Assembly (NCBI GenBank): GCA_028279885.1
Contig: JANQMX010000064.1
Span: 1 to 64,000, forward strand
Direction: 5' to 3'
Length of the DNA: 64,000 nt
Origin: Rhodovibrionaceae bacterium
GTDB taxonomy: Bacteria > Pseudomonadota > Alphaproteobacteria > Kiloniellales > DSM-21159
Positions 35,735-46,423 of the stretch are shown one piece after another. The first letter of the stretch is position 1; each line of letters starts with the position of its first letter. A model generated the notes under the pieces. It searched no databases, was not told the DNA's origin, and worked only from the letters and a program-made list of their open reading frames with translations. The translations under genes were made by a program, and so were the position numbers.

Positions 35735-36565
35735 TTACAGCACCCAGTCGAGCCAGCCGCCGTCCTCGTCCGTTGGGTTGGCGTACTCGAAGCGCTCACC
35801 GGTCAAGAGAGCATAGCTGTCCGCGTACCAATCACTGCCTGGGAAGTTGTAGCCCAGCACGGCGGCGGTCGCCTGGGCCTCGCTGTAGACGCCCAGCGCA
35901 AGGTAGCACTCGACCAGCCGATGCAGCGCTTCCGGCGTATGCGTGGTGGTGTCGAAGTTCTGCACGACCCGCTGGAACCGATTGATCGCCGCCAAGTACT
36001 CGCCCTGCCCCTGATAATAGCGGGCGATCTCCATCTCCTTGCCCGCCAGGTGATCACGCGCGAGATCGATCTTCAGGCGTGCATCGCGGGCGTATTCCGA
36101 CTGCGGGAAGCGCCGTACGACCTCCTCGAGCGACTCCAGGGCCAGCCTGGTCATGCTTTGGTCGCGGCCGACGTCCGAGATCTGCTCGTAGTAGGAAATC
36201 GCCCTCAGGTAATAGGCGTAGGCAATGTCGCGATGCCCGGGGTTGAGCTGAATGAAGCGATCCAGGGTGTTGATCGCATCGTCGTAGTTGTTGTCCTGAT
36301 AGTCGGCGAAAGCCGCCATGATCTGCGCCTGGGGGGCCCAGACCGAATAGGGATGCTGCCGCTCGACCTCGTCGAAGAGCTGCTTGGCAACCTCGTTGTT
36401 GCCGTTCAGCAGCGTGTCATACGCCTCATTATAGATCTGTTCGGGCGGCCTCTCGATGTAGGGAATCCGGTCATCCGACGAGCCGCAGGCAGCCAGCGCC
36501 AGACTGGCAGCCAGGCAAACCAGGGTAAGCTTAGTGCGGCGATAGCGAGACAGATCGCAGAGCAT
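35735..36565 (-). CDS. bamD: Outer membrane assembly lipoprotein BamD
   Basis: 276 residues. Lipoprotein signal LVCLAASLALAACGSSDD (acylated Cys 27) is followed by five TPR-like helical repeats (YNEAYDTLLNGNNEVAKQLFDEVERQHP and following), typical of BamD/ComL. It is an essential partner of BamA in inserting outer-membrane beta-barrels and is anchored at the periplasmic face of the outer membrane. ATG 36565 is chosen because the signal starts there. It sits directly downstream of ftsZ; lpxC, usual at this spot, is missing. Confidence 0.95.
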   Translation of the reverse strand: MLCDLSRYRRTKLTLVCLAASLALAACGSSDDRIPYIERPPEQIYNEAYDTLLNGNNEVAKQLFDEVERQHPYSVWAPQAQIMAAFADYQDNNYDDAINTLDRFIQLNPGHRDIAYAYYLRAISYYEQISDVGRDQSMTRLALESLEEVVRRFPQSEYARDARLKIDLARDHLAGKEMEIARYYQGQGEYLAAINRFQRVVQNFDTTTHTPEALHRLVECYLALGVYSEAQATAAVLGYNFPGSDWYADSYALLTGERFEYANPTDEDGGWLDWVL

Positions 36566-36662
36566 GGTGGCGGTCGCGACTCCCTTCAGAATGCCGGAAC
36601 TATAGGGGGAGGCCGGGGTGTCGACAAGCCACTGCCGTCCTCTGCTTTCCTGCCGATTATGC

Positions 36663-36689
36663 AAAGAAAAACTCCCCTGGAAGGGGAGT
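36663..36689 (-). terminator. Intrinsic terminator/attenuator before bamD
   Basis: On the minus strand, stem ACTCCCC/GGGGAGT (36689-36683 and 36677-36671) with a five-base loop is followed by TTTTTCTT. It lies after the ftsZ terminator and about 100 bases before bamD, so it may be a second ftsZ terminator or an attenuator in the bamD leader. Confidence 0.75.
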
Positions 36690-36726
36690 ACGCGGGCTCT
36701 GTTGGGCCTTACAGACGTGTCTTCTG

Positions 36727-36762
36727 GAAAAACACGGTGGCCCGCCGTTTGGCGGGCCACCG
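36727..36762 (-). terminator. Intrinsic terminator after ftsZ
   Basis: A perfect 12-bp stem CGGTGGCCCGCC/GGCGGGCCACCG (36762-36751 and 36746-36735) with a four-base loop is followed on the minus strand by TGTTTTT. It lies 44 bases beyond the ftsZ stop and should end the dcw transcript. Confidence 0.88.
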
Positions 36763-36805
36763 GGACAGGATGGAAGCGAGCTAACCTGCCTCTGGTCTGC
36801 CAGAC

Positions 36806-38554
36806 CTAGTTGGCTTGGCGGCGCAGGAAGGCGGGGATGTCGAGCAGATCCTCGTCGTCCTTCTGTGCGCTGCCGGCCGCAGGGTCCATGCCGGCAAAAG
36901 AGGGCTGCTGCGGGTTGGCACCCTCGGCCTCGTTGGTGCCCTGGGCCCGCGGGTCGTCGCCTTCGCCGAAGCGCGGCTCGTTGCGCTGCGGCCGAGTTTC
37001 CTGGGGCCGCGATTCCTCGTCGGCGGCAGCCCGGGGCAGCAAGCCGGTGGCCTTGGCGAAGAGGCTGAAGGGCCTGCGCCGGTTGCTGCTCTCGCTGCTG
37101 CTGCGTTCCGCAGGTTCGCTGTGACGCGGCGTAGGCGCGGTGGCCTCCGTCGAACGCTCAACCCGGTAAGCCTCCTGGCGATAGGAGTCTTCCCGTGCCG
37201 GCTCGGCACCGCTTGCCGTGTAGGGGGCCGCGGTACGCTGGCTGGCTTGACGGCGCGGCGCTTCCTGCGGTGCGGGCGGCAGGAAGGCTTCGCGCTCTTC
37301 CGCTTGCCTGGCGACGGCCCGAGCGATGCGCTCCGCGGCGATGGCGGCTTCGCGGCTTTCGGGCAGAGTCTCCTCGGGCTGCTCCTGCTCGACGGGCAGG
37401 GGCTCCTCTTCTTCCCGATAGGCCTGCTCAGCAATCGGCTCGGGCTGGACCTCGTGCTGAGGCGCCGGGGCCTCCGGCTGCCGCTGGGCGGTCGTGCCCG
37501 GCGCGGCGGCCGTGCCGACGGACTGGCCGGCGCGGGCCTGGCTGCTGATCACGCTCAAGTTAACCGGCTTGGGCTGACGCGCGTGGTCGGCCTCGATACC
37601 GGTCGCCACGACGGAGACCCGCATGCTGCCGTTCAGGCTCTCGTCGAAGGTCGAGCCGAAGATGATGTTGGCCTCGGGGTCGACCTCGTCGCGAATCCGG
37701 TTGGCGGCTTCATCGACCTCGAACAGCGTCATATCCATGCCGCCGGTGATGTTGATCAGCACGCCGCGGGCGCCCTTCATCGAGACTTCGTCGAGCAGCG
37801 GGTTGGAGATCGCGGCCTCGGCGGCGGCGATGGCACGGCCGTCGTTCTCGGCCTCGCCGGTGCCCATCATGGCCTTGCCCATCTCGGTCATCACCGAGCG
37901 GATGTCGGCGAAGTCGAGGTTGATCAGGCCCGGCATGACCATCAGGTCGGTGACGCCCCGCACGCCCGAGTAGAGCACGTCGTCGGCCATCTTGAAGGCG
38001 TCCGCGAAGGTCGTCTTCTCGTTGGCGATACGGAAGAGGTTCTGATTGGGGATGATGATCAGGGTGTCGACGTACTCGGTCAGCTCCTGAATGCCGTTCT
38101 CGGCGATGCGCATGCGGTGCACGCCTTCGAACTGGAAGGGGCGGGTCACCACACCGACCGTCAGAACGCCGATCTCCCGCGCCGCGCGGGCGATGACCGG
38201 CGCCGCACCCGTGCCGGTGCCGCCGCCCATGCCGGCGGTGATGAAGACCATGTTCGCCGCCTCGAGGTAGGGGGCGATGTCATCCAGCGCCTCTTCGGCC
38301 GCGGCCCGCCCGATTTCGGGCTTGGAGCCAGCACCGAGACCGCCGGTGATGTTGCGGCCCAGCTGAATGCACTCTTCGCAGATCGAGCCCTTCATCGCCT
38401 GGGCATCGGTATTGGCAACCAGGAAGTCGACGCCTTCCAGGTTGGAGCGGATCATGTTGTTCACCGCGTTGCCGCCGGCGCCGCCCACGCCGATCACGGT
38501 GATCCGCGGACGCAATTCCTCGTCCGTGGGGGGTAAAGACAGGTTCAAGGTCAT
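36806..38554 (-). CDS. ftsZ: Cell division GTPase FtsZ
   Basis: 582 residues. The GTPase domain (about 15-325) has the tubulin signature GGGTGTG at 110-116 and the T7-loop region near 215. A very long Pro/Glu/Gln/Arg-rich linker (about 335-560) leads to the conserved C-terminal peptide [16 protein letters not shown], which binds FtsA and other partners. It polymerises into the Z-ring. Long linkers are usual in Alphaproteobacteria, but this one is about 230 residues. A GC-rich hairpin (about 38616-38635) lies between ftsA and ftsZ and could tune the FtsA:FtsZ ratio. Confidence 0.98.
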   Translation of the reverse strand: MTLNLSLPPTDEELRPRITVIGVGGAGGNAVNNMIRSNLEGVDFLVANTDAQAMKGSICEECIQLGRNITGGLGAGSKPEIGRAAAEEALDDIAPYLEAANMVFITAGMGGGTGTGAAPVIARAAREIGVLTVGVVTRPFQFEGVHRMRIAENGIQELTEYVDTLIIIPNQNLFRIANEKTTFADAFKMADDVLYSGVRGVTDLMVMPGLINLDFADIRSVMTEMGKAMMGTGEAENDGRAIAAAEAAISNPLLDEVSMKGARGVLINITGGMDMTLFEVDEAANRIRDEVDPEANIIFGSTFDESLNGSMRVSVVATGIEADHARQPKPVNLSVISSQARAGQSVGTAAAPGTTAQRQPEAPAPQHEVQPEPIAEQAYREEEEPLPVEQEQPEETLPESREAAIAAERIARAVARQAEEREAFLPPAPQEAPRRQASQRTAAPYTASGAEPAREDSYRQEAYRVERSTEATAPTPRHSEPAERSSSESSNRRRPFSLFAKATGLLPRAAADEESRPQETRPQRNEPRFGEGDDPRAQGTNEAEGANPQQPSFAGMDPAAGSAQKDDEDLLDIPAFLRRQAN

Positions 38555-38651
38555 CGCTCGCCTCCAATAGCCACTATCGCGGGCCGTTGCGCCAGACTTC
38601 CTGCCGGGAAAATCTGCTCCGGAGCGTTCCGGAGCCTCGGGTTCACAACCA

Positions 38652-39947
38652 TCAGAAATGCTCCCTCAGCCAGTGGCCGATGCGGCCGACCAGGCCGGCG
38701 GCCTCGAGCGGCTGGCGCCTGGCCTCGGGCGGCACGTCGGTTTCCGCCATCAGGGCGTAGCCGAGCAGCCCGCTGCAGGTGGCATAGGCCGGGCCAGAGG
38801 TCGCTTCGGGCAACCCTTTGATCTGGATGGGCTTTCCGATACGTACCTGCTTGTCGAGAATGAGGCTCGCCAGCTCGCGAATGCCGCTGAGCTGCGAGGC
38901 GCCGCCGGTCAGCACGACGCGCCGGCCGCCGATCTTGTCGAAGCCGCTGGCCTCCAGGCGCGAGCGCACCAGCTCGAAGACCTCCTCGAGGCGCGGCTGG
39001 ATGACGCCGACCAAAAGCGAGCGCGGCACCTGGTGGCTGTGGCCGCTGTCTTCCTCGCCCATCAGAGGGACGTCGATCAGGTCGTGCTCGTCGGCGTGAC
39101 TGACGATGGCATGGCCGTGCAGCGCCTTGAGGCGCTCGGCGTGATTGAGGTTGGTCGAGAGGCCGCGGGCGATGTCGTTGGTGACGTGCTGGCCGCCCAC
39201 CGGCACCACGTCGGTGAACAGCGGGCTGCCCTCGAAGAAAACGCAGATCGAGGTGGTGCCGCCGCCCATGTCGATCAGGGTGACGCCGAGCTCCTTCTCG
39301 TCTTCCACCAGGGAACCACGGCTGGCGGCCAGGGAGGAGACCACGAAGCGGCCGATGTCGAGATGGCAGCGCTGGATGCAGGTGCCGAGGTTGCGCACCG
39401 GTCCGGTCGCCGCGGTGATGATGTGCATGTTGACGCCGAGGCGCTCGCCGTACATGCCGCGCGGGTCACGGATGCCGCGGCTGCCGTCGATGCTGTAGGA
39501 CGTCGGGATCGAGTGAATCAGCTGACGGCCTTTCTCCGGCTGTCCGCTGACGCCTTCGATCTGATGACCGCGGCCGCGGGCGCGGCGCAGATCCTCGTTG
39601 GTCACCTCGTGCCCGTCGATGTTGACCTCGACCGGCACGATGCGGGAGGCGGGGAAGCCGCCGGAGAGATTGACCACGACCTGGTCCAGGGTCTCGCCGG
39701 CCATCTGCTCGGCTGCATGGACGGCGTTGAGGATGGCGATTTCGGCCGCTTCCATGTCGACCACGGCGCCGGCCTTGACGCCGCGGCTGACCTGCTGGCC
39801 GATGCCGATAACCCGTGCCACAGGCGCTTCGCTCTGCGCCTCGCGCTCCTCGCGGGCGATCATGCAGCAAATCTTGCTGGAGCCGACGTCGAGCGCGGCG
39901 TAAAGCCCGCCGCGGTTCTTCTTCGGTCCTTTGCGCATGGTGGCCAC
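38652..39947 (-). CDS. ftsA: Cell division protein FtsA
   Basis: 431 residues of actin-like ATPase. Phosphate 1 ([17 protein letters not shown]), the 1C insertion domain ([19 protein letters not shown]), phosphate 2 ([16 protein letters not shown]) and adenosine motifs ([13 protein letters not shown]) are present. The C-terminus ([10 protein letters not shown]) is the amphipathic membrane-targeting helix that tethers FtsZ to the inner membrane. It lies between ftsQ (14-base gap) and ftsZ (about 100-base gap). An ATG three codons later is an alternative start. Confidence 0.97.
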   Translation of the reverse strand: MATMRKGPKKNRGGLYAALDVGSSKICCMIAREEREAQSEAPVARVIGIGQQVSRGVKAGAVVDMEAAEIAILNAVHAAEQMAGETLDQVVVNLSGGFPASRIVPVEVNIDGHEVTNEDLRRARGRGHQIEGVSGQPEKGRQLIHSIPTSYSIDGSRGIRDPRGMYGERLGVNMHIITAATGPVRNLGTCIQRCHLDIGRFVVSSLAASRGSLVEDEKELGVTLIDMGGGTTSICVFFEGSPLFTDVVPVGGQHVTNDIARGLSTNLNHAERLKALHGHAIVSHADEHDLIDVPLMGEEDSGHSHQVPRSLLVGVIQPRLEEVFELVRSRLEASGFDKIGGRRVVLTGGASQLSGIRELASLILDKQVRIGKPIQIKGLPEATSGPAYATCSGLLGYALMAETDVPPEARRQPLEAAGLVGRIGHWLREHF

Positions 39948-39960
39948 CGGTCAGTCCCCC

Positions 39961-40833
39961 CTACGCAGGCTCACCGGGACCGAGCATCTGCAGCGGCAGT
40001 TCGCCCGATCGCGTGCGCAAAATGACCCGGTCCTCCTGACGGAGGTCGATGAAGGTAAGATCACGTTCCAACAGCCCATGCTCGCGATTGAGCGAAGCGA
40101 AACGCCGCCACGCCCCCGCCGCACCTTGCTCGGGCAACCGCACCTCCAGGCCGTTTTCGAACTTTAGATTCCAACGGCGCTGCCCGACCCGTACGGCAGC
40201 TGCCAGTTTGCCAGATAGTTCCGGAGTCTTGGCTAGTAACAATAGCAGATCTTGTGCATGTTTTGGGGCGTCAGGCCCTACAACTAGTGGCAAGGAGGTG
40301 AATTGCTTGGGTGTCGCCCCGGCGATCACGTCACCTTTGCGGCCGATCACCGCGAGTTTGCCCGCGCTCTGCCAGAGAGCGAGGGGCTCGTGCTCCTCCA
40401 AGCGCAGGTAGAGCACGTCGGGCAGGCGGCGCTCGACCGAGGCGCTGCGGATCCAAGGCAAGGCTTCCAGGGCCAGCCGCGCGTCGTGCGGGTCGAAGAA
40501 CAGCAGGGGCGAGCCCGGCTCGACATCCAAGGTCTGCAGCAGCATGGTGGGGTCGCTACGCTGGCGGCCTTCCACTTGCACGTCGCGCAGCGCAAAGCCT
40601 GCGGCGGCGCTGCTGCGCTCCAGGGCAGCCACGGCGGCGTCCGCCTGGCGCCCAAACCAGCCGTCGAGCCACAGGCCGCCCACCACGGCCAGGAAGGCGA
40701 CGGCGACTAGCCCGAGACCGAGGCGTTTCGGGCCGACGGCCCATACGGCATTCCAGACGCGCCGCAGCTGCGAGGGCCGCTGGCGGTTGGGGCGACCGCG
40801 TTTCGGCGCGGCTCTGGGGTTCACGCGTCGCAT
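39961..40833 (-). CDS. ftsQ: Cell division protein FtsQ
   Basis: 290 residues: a basic cytosolic tail (about 1-35), a single membrane helix (LGLGLVAVAFLAVVGGLWL, about 36-55), then a periplasmic POTRA domain (FALRDVQVEGRQRSDPTMLL) and a beta domain. It is a bitopic inner-membrane divisome protein that links FtsA/FtsZ to FtsB/FtsL. Its start overlaps the ddl stop by 13 bases, so it is translationally coupled. Confidence 0.94.
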   Translation of the reverse strand: MRRVNPRAAPKRGRPNRQRPSQLRRVWNAVWAVGPKRLGLGLVAVAFLAVVGGLWLDGWFGRQADAAVAALERSSAAAGFALRDVQVEGRQRSDPTMLLQTLDVEPGSPLLFFDPHDARLALEALPWIRSASVERRLPDVLYLRLEEHEPLALWQSAGKLAVIGRKGDVIAGATPKQFTSLPLVVGPDAPKHAQDLLLLLAKTPELSGKLAAAVRVGQRRWNLKFENGLEVRLPEQGAAGAWRRFASLNREHGLLERDLTFIDLRQEDRVILRTRSGELPLQMLGPGEPA

Positions 40834-41738
40834 GCGGCCTGCTCCACCATCCAGTCGACAAGCTCGACGAAGGAAATCCCGACGTGCTTGGCTTGCTCGG
40901 GCACCAGGCTGAGCGGCGTCATGCCCGGCTGGGTATTGATCTCCAAGAGGTAGAGACCGGCTTCGCCCAGCGCTTCGTCGTAGCGGAAGTCGGCGCGGCT
41001 GACGCCGCGGCAGCCCAGCGCCTGGTGCGCGGTCAGCGCGGTCTGCATCGCCTGCTCGTAGACGGCCTCGGGCAGCGGGGCCGGGACGATGTGCTCGGTC
41101 AGCCCCTCGGTGTACTTGGCGTCGTAGTCGTAGAAGCCGCGCACGGCGCGCAGCTCGGTCACCGCCAGCGGCCGATCGCCCATCACGCTGACGGTCAGCT
41201 CCCGCCCGGCGATGAAGGGCTCGACCAGCACCTCTTCGCCATAGTGCCAGCTTTCCGCGTTGAGCGGCGGCTGGTTGCTGCGCTCTTCCATGATGGTGAC
41301 GCCGACGCTGGAGCCCTCGTTGATCGGCTTGACCACGTAGGGGCGGGGCATCACGTCGCTGGCGAGCACCTCGCGCTTGCCGTAGACGCCGCCGGAGGGG
41401 CAGCGCAGGCCGGCCGCGGCGAAGACGCGCTTGGCCATCACCTTGTCCATGGCCAGGGAGGACGCCAGCAGGCCGGAGTGGGTGTAGGGGATGCCGAGCA
41501 GGTTGAGCAGACCCTGGATGCAGCCGTCCTCGCCATAGCGGCCGTGCAAGGCGTTGAAGATCACGTCCGGCGCCGGGGTCAGCGCCTTGATCAGTGCGGG
41601 CACGTCGCCGGTGACATCGATGGCCTGGACCTCATGGCCGGCCTCGCGCAGGCCTATGACGCAGTCCTTGCCGCTGGTCAGGGAGACTTCGCGTTCGGCG
41701 GACATACCGCCCATCAGCACGGCGACGCGTTTGCTCAT
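40821..41738 (-). CDS. ddl: D-alanine--D-alanine ligase
   Basis: 305 residues of ATP-grasp enzyme. It opens KRVAVLMGGMSAEREVSLTSG; the central part holds PYVVKPINEGSSVGVTIM and the C-terminal part EINTQPGMTPLSLVPEQA, which bind ATP-Mg and the D-Ala substrates. It makes the D-Ala-D-Ala used by MurF. ATG 41738 has GAGGGG upstream; it overlaps the murB stop by four bases. Confidence 0.97.
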   Translation of the reverse strand: MSKRVAVLMGGMSAEREVSLTSGKDCVIGLREAGHEVQAIDVTGDVPALIKALTPAPDVIFNALHGRYGEDGCIQGLLNLLGIPYTHSGLLASSLAMDKVMAKRVFAAAGLRCPSGGVYGKREVLASDVMPRPYVVKPINEGSSVGVTIMEERSNQPPLNAESWHYGEEVLVEPFIAGRELTVSVMGDRPLAVTELRAVRGFYDYDAKYTEGLTEHIVPAPLPEAVYEQAMQTALTAHQALGCRGVSRADFRYDEALGEAGLYLLEINTQPGMTPLSLVPEQAKHVGISFVELVDWMVEQAACDA

Positions 41739-42697
41739 GCGGCCCCTCTTAGGCTTGTTCCTGGGGCGGCGTCGGATGCCGGCACGCCGATGCGCTTGAT
41801 TTCCCACTCTAGGGTGACGCCGCTGGAGTCATGGACGCGGCGGCGCACCTCCTCGCCCAGGTCCTCGAGCTCGGCGGCGGTGGCACCGCCGGTGTTGATC
41901 AGGAAGTTGCAGTGCTTCTCGGAGACCATGGCGTTGCCAACGCGCAGGCCGCGGCAGCCGGCCTGGTCGATCAGTTGCCAGGCCTTGTGGCCCGGCGGGT
42001 TCTTGAAGGTGCTGCCGCCGGTGCGGCTCTTGATCGGCTGGCTTTCGCTGCGGGCGGCCTGAATCTCCGCCATGCGGCGGTCGATGCTGCCGGGGATGTC
42101 GGCGCAGCCGGCCAAGCGGGCGGCGACGAAGATCCAGTCGGCTGGAATGCCGCTGCGGCGGTAGGCGAAGCCCATCTCCTCCCGGCTCAGGCGCCGCAAC
42201 GTGCCGTTGGGCTCCAAGGCTTCTGCCCAGACCAGCACGTCCTTGATCTCGCGACCGTAGGCGCCGGCGTTCATGCGCAGCGCGCCGCCGATGGTTCCCG
42301 GCACGCCGCAGAGGAACTCCAGGCCGCCGATGCCGACCTGGCAGGCGCTCTTGGCGACATTGACATCGAGCGCCGCGGCACCGGCGAGGATGTCGTTGCC
42401 GTCCGGCTCGATCTGGGCGAAGTCGCGGCCCAGGCGCAGCACGACGCCGGGCACGCCGCCGTCCCGGATCAGCAGGTTGGAGGCGACGCCGATCACCGTC
42501 ACCGGCACCTCAGGGGGCTTCTTGGCGAGAAACTCCATCAGGTCCGCGCGATCGGCCGGGCGGAACATGACCTCCGCCGGTCCGCCGACCCGGAACCAGG
42601 TGACGCCGTCGAGCGGTGCATTGGCGGTCAAGCGGCCGCGCACCGCGGGCAGGCGCTCGATCAGGGGGCTGTTCGGCAGGGCCGCCATAGTGCTCAT
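41735..42697 (-). CDS. murB: UDP-N-acetylenolpyruvoylglucosamine reductase MurB
   Basis: 320 residues, a type I FAD enzyme. It reduces UDP-GlcNAc-enolpyruvate to UDP-MurNAc with NADPH. Motifs: [15 protein letters not shown] near the N-terminus, [25 protein letters not shown] for FAD binding, the catalytic Ser in [10 protein letters not shown] and a Glu near the C-terminus ([13 protein letters not shown]). ATG 42697 overlaps the murC stop by four bases. The longer upstream frame antisense to murC is spurious. Confidence 0.96.
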   Translation of the reverse strand: MSTMAALPNSPLIERLPAVRGRLTANAPLDGVTWFRVGGPAEVMFRPADRADLMEFLAKKPPEVPVTVIGVASNLLIRDGGVPGVVLRLGRDFAQIEPDGNDILAGAAALDVNVAKSACQVGIGGLEFLCGVPGTIGGALRMNAGAYGREIKDVLVWAEALEPNGTLRRLSREEMGFAYRRSGIPADWIFVAARLAGCADIPGSIDRRMAEIQAARSESQPIKSRTGGSTFKNPPGHKAWQLIDQAGCRGLRVGNAMVSEKHCNFLINTGGATAAELEDLGEEVRRRVHDSSGVTLEWEIKRIGVPASDAAPGTSLRGAA

Positions 42698-44136
42698 CTC
42701 CCGGCCTCCGCAGTTCCTGCCTTGGGCGAGGGCGCCAGCTCTTCGAGCTGCGCGGGCAGGGCGTTCGCCCAGGCGGTGATGTTTCCGGCGCCGAGGCAGA
42801 CGACCAGGTCGCCCGGCTCGGCCATGTCGGCGATCATGCCCGGCAGCGCATCGGGTCCCTCCAACGCATGGACGTCGCGGTGGCCGCGGGCGCGCAGCCC
42901 GGCCATCAGGCTGTCGCGGTCGGCGCCCTCGATGGCGATCTCGCCGGCTGGGAAGACGTCGGCGACGATCACCGTGTCGGCATCGTTGAAGCAGGTGCAG
43001 AAGTCCTCGAACAGGCTCTCTAGGCGCGAATAGCGGTGGGGCTGCATGACGGCGATGACCCGCCCCTCGGTCGCCTGGCGGGCGGCCTGTAGCACGGCGG
43101 AGATCTCCACCGGGTGATGGCCGTAGTCGTCGATCACGGTGACACCGCGCCACTCGCCGGTCTTGGTGAAGCGCCGCTTGACGCCACCGAAGTTGTCCAG
43201 GCCGCGGCGGATGTCCTCTTCGGTGAGGCCCATCTCCAGCGCCACGGCAATAGCGCCCAGGGCGTTCTGCACGTTGTGCTGGCCCAGCATGGGCAAGGCG
43301 ACATCGCGCAGATGGCTGCGCCGGCCGCTGAAGCGGTCGAACACCGTGATGTCGAAGCGCGAGACGCCCGGCTCCAGACGCAGGTTGTCGCCGTGCACCT
43401 CGGCCTGCGGGCTGAAGCCGTAGGTGACCAGCCGGCGGTCGTCGATGCGCCCGATCAGCTGTTGCACCACCGGGTGGTCGATGCAGACGGCGGCGAAGCC
43501 GTAAAAGGGGATGTTCTCGATGAAGGTCTCGAAGGCGTCGTGCAGGCGCTCGACGCTGCCGTAGTGATCGAGGTGCTCCGGGTCGATGTTGGTGACGATG
43601 GCGATGGTTGCCGGCAGCTTGGTGAAGGTGCCGTCGCTCTCGTCTGCCTCCACCACCATCCAGTCACCGGCGCCGAGGCGGGCGTTGGTGCCGTAGGCGT
43701 TGATGATGCCGCCGTTGATCACCGTCGGGTCGAGTCCGGCGCCGTCGAGCAGGGCGGCGACCAGCGACGTGGTGGTGGTCTTGCCGTGGGTGCCGCCGAT
43801 GGCGACCGACCACTTGAGGCGCATGAGCTCGCCCAGCATCTCAGCCCGCCGCACCACGGGCAGCAGGCGCTCGCGCGCCGCCTGGACCTCCGGGTTGTCG
43901 CGCTTGACTGCCGAGGACACGACCACGACCTGCGCTTCGCCGAGGTTGGCGGCATCGTGACCGATGGCGACCGGGATGCCCATGGCCTGCAGGCGCTTGA
44001 CGTTGGCGCTTTCGCTCAGGTCGCTGCCTTGGACCGGGTAGCCGAGGTTATGCAGGATCTCGGCGATGCCGCTCATGCCGATGCCGCCGATACCGATGAA
44101 GTGCATGGTGCCGAGATCGAGGGGGAGCGCTCTCAT
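42694..44136 (-). CDS. murC: UDP-N-acetylmuramate--L-alanine ligase MurC
   Basis: 480 residues, a three-domain Mur ligase. It opens with a Rossmann-like uridine domain ([18 protein letters not shown]). The ATP loop is [14 protein letters not shown], and the central domain has [12 protein letters not shown]. The C-terminal domain begins near [10 protein letters not shown]. It adds L-Ala to UDP-MurNAc. Its ATG shares a base with the murG stop, so the two are coupled. Confidence 0.97.
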   Translation of the reverse strand: MRALPLDLGTMHFIGIGGIGMSGIAEILHNLGYPVQGSDLSESANVKRLQAMGIPVAIGHDAANLGEAQVVVVSSAVKRDNPEVQAARERLLPVVRRAEMLGELMRLKWSVAIGGTHGKTTTTSLVAALLDGAGLDPTVINGGIINAYGTNARLGAGDWMVVEADESDGTFTKLPATIAIVTNIDPEHLDHYGSVERLHDAFETFIENIPFYGFAAVCIDHPVVQQLIGRIDDRRLVTYGFSPQAEVHGDNLRLEPGVSRFDITVFDRFSGRRSHLRDVALPMLGQHNVQNALGAIAVALEMGLTEEDIRRGLDNFGGVKRRFTKTGEWRGVTVIDDYGHHPVEISAVLQAARQATEGRVIAVMQPHRYSRLESLFEDFCTCFNDADTVIVADVFPAGEIAIEGADRDSLMAGLRARGHRDVHALEGPDALPGMIADMAEPGDLVVCLGAGNITAWANALPAQLEELAPSPKAGTAEAGR

Positions 44137-45302
44137 TATGCGGCCTCCTGGATGCTCGGGTTCTGCGGTTCGCCGTTGCGCCGCGGCGGCTCTTCCGCCG
44201 GCAGCCGGCCCTCCGCGAGGTCGGCCAGGCGCTCGGCGGCGTCGAGCTTGGCGAAGCCGCTGACAGCCTCACCGGCCGCGCGCAGGGCTTCGCCGTCGTC
44301 CAGCAGGGTGGTCAGCCGTGCGGTCATCTCGGCCGGTGCGAAGCCGCGCTCGTAAAAGACCCAGGCGCCGCCGGTTGCGGCAAGCTGGCGTGCGTTGGCC
44401 ATCTGATGGTCGTCAGTGGCGAAGGGATAGGGCAGCAGCAGGGCCGGCCGGCCGGCAGCGGCCAGCTCGGCGATGGTGGAGGCGCCGGCGCGGGCGATCA
44501 CCAAATGGGCTTCGCTCAGGCGCCGGGGCATGTCGCCGAAGAAGGGCGCCAGCTCCGCCTCGATGCCCTGCGCCTTGTAGCGTGCGGCCACCTCGTCGGC
44601 GTCGCCGCGCACCTGTTGGGCCAGGCGGATGCGGCGGCGCTGCTCTTCCGGCAAGCCGCCCAGGGCAGCCGGGATGATTTGGCTGAAGGCGCTGGCTCCC
44701 TGCGAGCCGCCGGTGACGAGTAGATTGAGCGGCCCGCCGTCCTGCGGCAGCGGATAGGGTTTGCCGAACAGCTCTGCGATCTCGGCGCGGACCGGATTGC
44801 CGGTGAGGACGCACTTGTCGATGCAACTGGCCGGCAGTCCGGCCACCTCGGGGAAGGAGGTGGCGATGCGATCGGCCGCCTTGGCGAAGAGGCGATTGAC
44901 CCGGCCGGCGTGGGCATTCTGCTCATGGATGAGCAGTCGAGTGCGGGTCAGTGCGGCGGCGGCGGCCGTCGGCGCCGCGGGATAGCCGCCGAAGGCAATG
45001 ACAGCGCGTGGGCGCAGCCGGCGCAGAATGCGGGTGGCTTGCAGGCTTCCCAGCGCCAGGGTTCCCATGCCCTTGATCTTGGCCCAGGTGCGGCCGCTGA
45101 GCCGAGCGGCGGAAATGCGGTGCAAGGTCACTTGGCGTTCGCCATCACCGAAGCCGGCACCGCGGGTGTCGGTGACCAGATGGACCTTGTGGCCACGGAC
45201 GGTCAGGGCGCGTGCCGTGGCCGCCGCCGGGAAGATGTGGCCGCCGGTTCCGCCGGCTGCCAGCACCAGGGTCATGGCTTCGCGCCCCGCTTCGGTCATC
45301 AT
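44136..45302 (-). CDS. murG: UDP-GlcNAc:lipid I N-acetylglucosaminyltransferase MurG
   Basis: 388 residues, a GT28 enzyme that makes lipid II on the cytosolic face of the inner membrane. Motifs: [15 protein letters not shown] (G loop 1), [15 protein letters not shown] (G loop 2), [13 protein letters not shown] and the C-terminal [14 protein letters not shown]. Start: ATG 45302 or the adjacent ATG 45299, behind AGGAGG and overlapping the ftsW stop. Confidence 0.95.
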   Translation of the reverse strand: MMTEAGREAMTLVLAAGGTGGHIFPAAATARALTVRGHKVHLVTDTRGAGFGDGERQVTLHRISAARLSGRTWAKIKGMGTLALGSLQATRILRRLRPRAVIAFGGYPAAPTAAAAALTRTRLLIHEQNAHAGRVNRLFAKAADRIATSFPEVAGLPASCIDKCVLTGNPVRAEIAELFGKPYPLPQDGGPLNLLVTGGSQGASAFSQIIPAALGGLPEEQRRRIRLAQQVRGDADEVAARYKAQGIEAELAPFFGDMPRRLSEAHLVIARAGASTIAELAAAGRPALLLPYPFATDDHQMANARQLAATGGAWVFYERGFAPAEMTARLTTLLDDGEALRAAGEAVSGFAKLDAAERLADLAEGRLPAEEPPRRNGEPQNPSIQEAA

Positions 45303-46423
45303 GCTTCCTCCTGCGGCGGACGCTTTCGCGTGAGGGCGAGCAGCAGCCCCATTCCGCCTGCCGTGGCCAGCAGCGAGGTGCCGCCATAGCTGAGGAAGGG
45401 CAGAGTCATACCCTTGGTCGGAATCAGGTGGAGAGCCGAGCCCATGTTGATGAGCGCCTGTAAGCCGAATTGCGCCAGGAGACCGCCGGCAGCGAGCAAC
45501 ACGAATAAGTTGTCCTGTTGCAGGAGTTGCCCGAAGCCGCGCAAGACCACAAAGGCGAAGAGCAGCACGATGACGGCGCAGGCGATCAGGCCGAACTCCT
45601 CGCCGGCCACGGCGAAGACGAAGTCCGCATGGGCATCGGGCAAGAAGTGCTTGACCGTGCCTTCGCCGGGGCCTTGGCCGAACAGGCCGCCACTGCGAAA
45701 GGCCTCCAGCGAGCGGTCGATCTGATAGCGATCGCCGGCCTCCGGATCGAGGAAGCTGTCGATGCGATGACGCACGTGCGGGAACAGGAAGTAGGCCGAG
45801 ACCATGGCCGTCACCGCGCCTGCCGCCAGGATGGCGACGGCCGCGATGGGCAGGCCGGCGAGAAAGAGCTGAATCCCGAACACGGCGGAGAGCAGCAGGG
45901 TCTGCCCCAGGTCCGGCTGCAGCATCAGTAGGCCGGCGGCCAGCAGGAACAGCCCGATAGCGATCGTCTGGCCGGGGAACCAGGCCTCTTCCTTGCCGGC
46001 GGCGAGCATCCATGCCGCCGTGATGACGAAAGCCGGCTTGAGCAGTTCGGAGGGCTGCAGCGAGAAGCCGAGGATGTTGATCCAGCGGGTGGCGCCCTTG
46101 AAGGTGTCGCCGAACAGCAAGGTGAGCAGCAGCAGCACCAAGCAGACGCCGAGGCCGACAACCCCGAGCCGCCGCACCCAGGTCGGGGTCAGCAGCGAGG
46201 CGGCGATGAGGGCGCAGCAGGCGGCCGGCAGAATGAGAAGCTGCTGGTGCGCGAGCGAGAAGGGGCCGAGGCCGATGCGTTCGGCCACCGCCGGCGAGGC
46301 GGCGAGAGTCAGGACGCCGCCGAAACCGATCAGGGTCAGGAGCGCGACCAGGCTCCAGCGATCTAGAGTGAACCACCAGCGGCCGAGGATGCTGGTGTCG
46401 CCGCGTCCGTAGGCCAGCATCAT
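45299..46423 (-). CDS. ftsW: Peptidoglycan glycosyltransferase FtsW
   Basis: 374 residues with about ten membrane helices of the SEDS family. Motifs include LMLQPDLGQTLLL, AHADFVFAVAGEEFGL and the closing PTKGMTLPFLSYGGTSLLA. It polymerises lipid II at the septum together with FtsI. The stop overlaps murG and the start overlaps the murD stop by four bases, so the four genes from murD to murC are tightly coupled. Confidence 0.96.
   Translation of the reverse strand: MMLAYGRGDTSILGRWWFTLDRWSLVALLTLIGFGGVLTLAASPAVAERIGLGPFSLAHQQLLILPAACCALIAASLLTPTWVRRLGVVGLGVCLVLLLLTLLFGDTFKGATRWINILGFSLQPSELLKPAFVITAAWMLAAGKEEAWFPGQTIAIGLFLLAAGLLMLQPDLGQTLLLSAVFGIQLFLAGLPIAAVAILAAGAVTAMVSAYFLFPHVRHRIDSFLDPEAGDRYQIDRSLEAFRSGGLFGQGPGEGTVKHFLPDAHADFVFAVAGEEFGLIACAVIVLLFAFVVLRGFGQLLQQDNLFVLLAAGGLLAQFGLQALINMGSALHLIPTKGMTLPFLSYGGTSLLATAGGMGLLLALTRKRPPQEEA

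Noticed and set aside
40303-40710. Plus-strand frame behind an AAGGAGGTGA sequence
   Set aside because: It lies antisense inside ftsQ and has shadow-type composition. The SD match looks like coincidence.
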